NCBI GenBank assembly: GCA_013397455.1
Contig: VYZB01000024.1
Span: forward strand, 358,168 to 422,167
Length of the DNA: 64,000 nt
Reading direction: 5' to 3'
Origin: Crotophaga sulcirostris
Taxonomy: Eukaryota > Chordata > Aves > Cuculiformes > Crotophagidae
Shown: piece after piece, positions 59,401-64,000 of the stretch
Layout: the number at the start of each line of letters is the position of its first letter
Numbering within the stretch: the stretch's first letter is position 1
The notes under the pieces: generated by a model
What the model saw: the letters and a program-made list of their open reading frames with translations, nothing else
Told to the model about the DNA's origin: nothing
Database searches by the model: none
Made by a program: the position numbers and the translations under genes

Positions 59401-62400
59401 AACACTGCCAGTGCTGCATAGTCCTGGAAATCACTGAGATCTACTCCATATAATTTGGGGTGATAGGGAGCTGAATTTGTACCCAGGAGGTGTCATGTTG
59501 CTTTTGTATTTTCCTAATTGGACAAAATAATTCCCTCCTGCAGGATCACTCTCTTTTGTAACTCCAACAAGAAAATGCAATACAAAATGAGGAACTGGGT
59601 TTTCTGAATAAGCCCATTGTGTTTATTGCATTACCATTTTATGCTATTACAATTATTGCAGAATTACCCAGTCATCATGAATATTCATGTCTTTTTACTT
59701 ATTTCCTACTCTCACTGTCCTTGTAGCATGGAACCTCCCCAGAGGAATCCTTTGTCAAACATTTCTGTGCTCTAATGATGCCAGAAAATGTTTTGCTTTT
59801 GGGCAATCATCGTCTCCACTAAATTTCTTGGCACTTAAGGCTTGTTTATCTAGAGGCCTACAGAAACTTGCTCACATTGTTGGTATCACTAATGGATTGG
59901 TGACAGGCAGCAGTAAAACACTTCAATCCCAGTCCTCAGGTGCTGAAACGTGTCTGAGGTGGATGGTTGAACTGCTTCCACCATTGATCAAGCAGTTTGT
60001 AGCAGATTATTATAATTAAGTACCTTTGAAATGTCATGTTATATGAAGCTCTGGTGTGGTTCAGGTTGTAGAATTCAAATGAGATTTATTAATAGTATTT
60101 TATGGGATATCATGCTGTTTATGGAAATGTTTTTTCTGTACATTCAGGTTGGTCCTGGTGAGGCTGCTCCACTTGGGGAAAGCACATGGAAGGAAATAAT
60201 CCAGAGCTGAAAACCTGTCCTCATTCCTGATTTAATCTTAACCACAGGTTTTCCAAAACAAGTCATGGGATCTGCATCTCTCAGTGGAGGTTTAGACCTC
60301 ACCTAGTCACTGAACCAGGGTGATCTGCAGCACTTTGCCAGCACATACAAAGGAGCTCAGCAGAGCATGAGAAGAGCAGTCCTGAGCCAGGCAGCCTGAG
60401 CCCATGCCTCCAGTTTATCACCACTGCTGAAGTTAGAATGTTCTTCCTGTAATCTGACCAGGAGAGAGTCATCTGAACAGTTTAGTAAAGTAAAAAAGAA
60501 TAACTTGAAGCCCCCTTTCCAACTGTGTCTCCAGGATTGTGCTCAGTAGTCACTATGAGCGTGGGAGGCAGCGTTCTCAGTCCTCTAATTAATGCTTTTG
60601 CTGGCAGCCACTCCTGCTCCCCTGCAATTTCCAAGAAGCACCGATATAACCAGTGCGTTTCCGAGCTGCCACAGCCATGCCAAAGCACCCTGACCAAACC
60701 ATGGCAGCAGTGAGGAGAGAGCTATTCCTCAGCAGCCCAGAAAATGCTCCACAAGGAGAGTGCACCCATTTCTCACAGCCCCATCTACGACATCAAGTAA
60801 GTGAATTTACAGACCATTTTGTTGGCCATGCTCTCACTAAAGGATTAAGTGTTGGAGAAAGTTTGAAAAAGAAGAGAGTATGTCGGTCTAAACAGTGATA
60901 TCAAAAGAGGAAACATCACCCCCAATTTTTTGTTTCAGAGCATGCACGGACAACCGTCCCCCCACCCCACCCCCATTTTGGACTGCAATAAGCAGCTATA
61001 AAGGTGACATTCAAATATCTGTCTCTACTTTTCCTCCTCCAAAATAGGTTTCAAAATCCAAAGTCAATCGACATTAAAATTGAAATAGAATAAAAAAGAA
61101 GTCAAAATGCCAACATCTATAAAATATCCCACAGAAAATAAAATGTTTACAATGATAACAGGTCTACTCTGCTAGCACTGTAACTAAGAATGGAATGGGA
61201 GAAATGGTTGGTTCAAATAATGAAGTTAGCAAATAAACAAGTTTTAATAAAAACAGATTGGTAAGCCTTAAAATATGCAGATTTTAACTATTCTCCCCAA
61301 AAGCCCCAGTTGCTGTCTGTGTTTTTGAGGGACTAGATTTGTAGGGAGGAAAAGGTCGTTCTGAGAATGTAATGTCCACGCTAGGCACATTTCTGCAGTT
61401 TTTACTTAGGACAAGCTCTATCTGGTCCTGTGAGCTTAATTGCCTTTAGCAGTGGGATTGTTTTGTTTCACCCACGAGCAGCCAAGACTGTATGTCCCCA
61501 GCCTGCTCTGTGATGTGAAACACAGCGTGGTATGCAGTGGAGGGCAGCAGAACACAATTCCCAAGTGAGCTCCTGCTCTGAAATAAAACACTAATTTAGG
61601 CAACACACTTTGTTAATAATGTCTCAATGCAAAGTAAACCCCTTATCCGGTTATCTTTTCTGCCTGTAACTAAGAAAAGTAATTTAAAAATGTACCATCT
61701 GCTTAAAATTGTACAAATATGAAAGGTGCTTAATATATTTGAATAAGAAAATTTAAATATGGAGGAAGAAGGTACAGGGATGCTTGATTTCTCAATGACT
61801 ATTGCAATATTTCAGTAGGTAGTTACAGTACTACTTCATGCTAGTCTAAATCATTGCTGTTAAGAAATTTAGGAACTTCAGGACGGCCACATCTAAAAAG
61901 AATTTACGTCTTCCGCTAATTGCACCATTTTATAAAGTCTCAACACTCTTGAAAAAATTGGCATGTAGTCTGAGTGACAGTTTGTTCTTGCAGATTTAGA
62001 GGGGATATGAAATTTTCCTATATCAAAGCTGAAGAACAGTTCTGACAGCTGCAAATGTTCTCTGAATTAATAATGTGGAGCTGGTATAAGACAATATTTA
62101 AGAAAAATCCATTTCTTTCTGCATCATTGAAGCCCCTTACTTATAAATATTAAACAGGATTAAAATTGGCATATTGCATGAACAGGAAGAGAAAACTTGA
62201 AATCCACATATGAATCCAGAAGTGAAAAGAATCATTAGTTCCAACTGTTATGAGTGATTTGGGAGATCCTGCAAGTTTGATTTAGGGTAAATCAAACACT
62301 CTTGGAGTACCTACACTTGCTACTAAAATGCAAACCAGAATTTTGGCTCTGCTTTAGGTAAGAAAATCCACTTTTTAGCTTCATCATTTAAAACCCACTG

Positions 62401-64000
62401 AGCAGTCCTAATTTGCAGAAGCCTTCTCCACTTCTTTAACTATAGCAAACACCTCTGGAAGATTAAGTAAAATCATCATCTGCTACGTAAGCTCTCTGAA
62501 TACCAGCTGACTAATCTAAAGTTCTAGGTTGACCTAACTTAACAGATATAAATCCTTCCCTTTGTCTCAGTGCTTCCTTACATCAGCTTTTAGTGACTGA
62601 GGTTGTATAATGTCCATTCAAAACCAGGAGACATGCCCTGGCTTTGTATTTTTTTTGTCTAGCAGGGAGAAAGACTGGGATAAAATTTTATCAGACATAA
62701 AAATTCAAGTTCAAGCTCACCTAAACTTCTCAGGCTGACAGTTTAGTTCCCTGTTCCCATCTGTGGGCGTGAGAGATACCTGCAGCTTGTCTGTGTAAAA
62801 CTCACCTGTGCACTCAACCTTCTGTAGTCCCCCTAGGCAAGCCAGTGCTTTCCCAGCTGATGAGATGCTGTCTGTGATGGAGGAAGAGAGACCTCAGGAG
62901 CTGCGGAGAGGTCCTATTGCCTGGAGCAGAGTGCAGAAACTCCAACAACCCTGCTGGCATTTATCTAGTGGATGCCAGGGCAACTGCACGGGGGAGGGTG
63001 AGATGAGGGGATGTTGCAAGCCTCATCCGACTGTCAGGGGTGAAATAACTTCCCGTCAAAGTCTCAGGGAAAGTCCCAACCCTTGTATTTACAGCTGAGG
63101 TGAAGCTGTGGTTGTTTTTGTCATGCTGGCACTGACTTGCTCCTTGGCTATTGTCCAGAGCTGAGGTTTGGCTGTGTTCCCCTGCTCTTGGAAGACTAAC
63201 CTGAGAAATGCAGAATTCAGGAATGTCATAGAAGCACAAAAGCAATTATTTGCCTGGAAGGAGAGCTGCTTTTATTTGTGTCACAGCTCTCCTTCTGCCA
63301 TTCCAGCTGTGGGTAGGGACAGTATGAATGTCATATTAGCATGAAAGGAATTTAGCGTGGGGATGGTTGAAAGTACCTGATCTCTGAGATTCTCTAGATA
63401 TTCTTGGCAGCTACATCAATCCTATGGAGTCAGAGCCTGTGATGGATAGTATTGAGAAATGGGTTTTCAAGGGATAAGCCTCTGGGAGGTTTCAAAGCTC
63501 TGTTTGGAATGGGACACAATTCAAAACAGATGCCTTAAGCGACAAGAGATCACTGGACTAGATCATAGTCCAGATAGGAGAAAGTGGCTAACAGACTCCC
63601 ACTAGCACTGAGGTTTTATAAGAAGTTTGAAAAAAAGAATCGAAGGGGATTTAAATAAGATTGCACTCTAGATCTGCATGCGATATCTGCCAGCAAACAA
63701 GAAGAAAGTAAAAAATAAATTTTTTTTTACATCAGCTTGCTTTTGGAAGACTTACTGGAAACTAACTAGGAAAACACACTAGGAAGGAAAAGGTACAGAG
63801 AACATAAATTATAGAGGTAATCTTGTAATTTCTTACAGGAGCAAAGGGCACCAAGGCAGTGGACATATCTGGGATTAAACTGCTGACCCATGAGTTAACA
63901 TGCTGCCAAAAATACTGTTGTTACATTTAAAATAGAATCTACAGAGGGTGGAAAGAAAGACAGTTGACTCACAGACCTTAAAATGACAAGGCTAACCCCA
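53451..64000. other. intergenic / STEAP4 upstream, no gene recognised
   Basis: No exon, RNA gene or clear repeat family was identified. The longest frames (for example 53480-53965 and 58288-58650) have no recognisable domain. A 17-bp perfect tandem duplication occurs at 58452-58485. Confidence 0.55.
58452..58485 (+). repeat. perfect 17-bp tandem duplication
   Basis: GTGTGCAGCAGTGGGTT occurs twice head to tail without change. Confidence 0.9.

Overview
This window is vertebrate nuclear DNA, almost certainly from a bird. It is AT-rich and gene-sparse, with short coding exons flanked by GT/AG splice sites. Its interspersed repeats are dominated by CR1 non-LTR retrotransposons with the avian-type 3' end, and there are several LTR fragments resembling avian endogenous retroviruses. 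The three genes follow the order known from human 7q21: ADAM22 – SRI – STEAP4. The exact species cannot be read from the sequence.

Layout. (1) 1-6999, plus strand: the 3' end of ADAM22. It holds an intron, a 124-nt coding exon (5534-5657) and a tiny terminal exon (6979-6999) that adds LWETSI and the stop. A 3' UTR of unknown length follows. (2) 15534-23563, minus strand: the whole sorcin gene (SRI) in 8 coding exons, giving 198 residues if exon 1 has its usual length. It is interrupted only by a 203-base run of N that begins right after codon 14. ADAM22 and SRI converge tail to tail. A GC-rich, CpG-dense block at about 23270-23935 is the SRI promoter region. (3) 24-42 kb: intergenic DNA with CR1 copies and LTR-like elements. 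(4) 42936-47276, minus strand: the full STEAP4 coding region in 4 exons, 472 codons, with all exon junctions in phase 0. Its non-coding first exon lies upstream and was not found. (5) 47.3-64 kb: upstream intergenic DNA with one young CR1 fragment and one long, very old, degraded CR1-family relic (about 51.26-53.45 kb).

The genes are functionally unrelated. ADAM22 is a catalytically inactive neuronal ADAM, the LGI1 receptor linked to PSD-95. Sorcin is a penta-EF-hand Ca2+ sensor acting on ryanodine receptors and Ca2+ pumps. STEAP4 is a six-transmembrane NADPH-dependent metalloreductase. They sit together because of old vertebrate synteny. I found no CRISPR array, operon, tRNA or rRNA gene and no prokaryotic-type system. 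The most interesting signal is a perfect U12-type (minor spliceosome) donor in SRI intron 4. Gene calls rest on recognising the translated exons and exact splice-phase bookkeeping. Repeat family names come from recognition of consensus-like text and were not searched.
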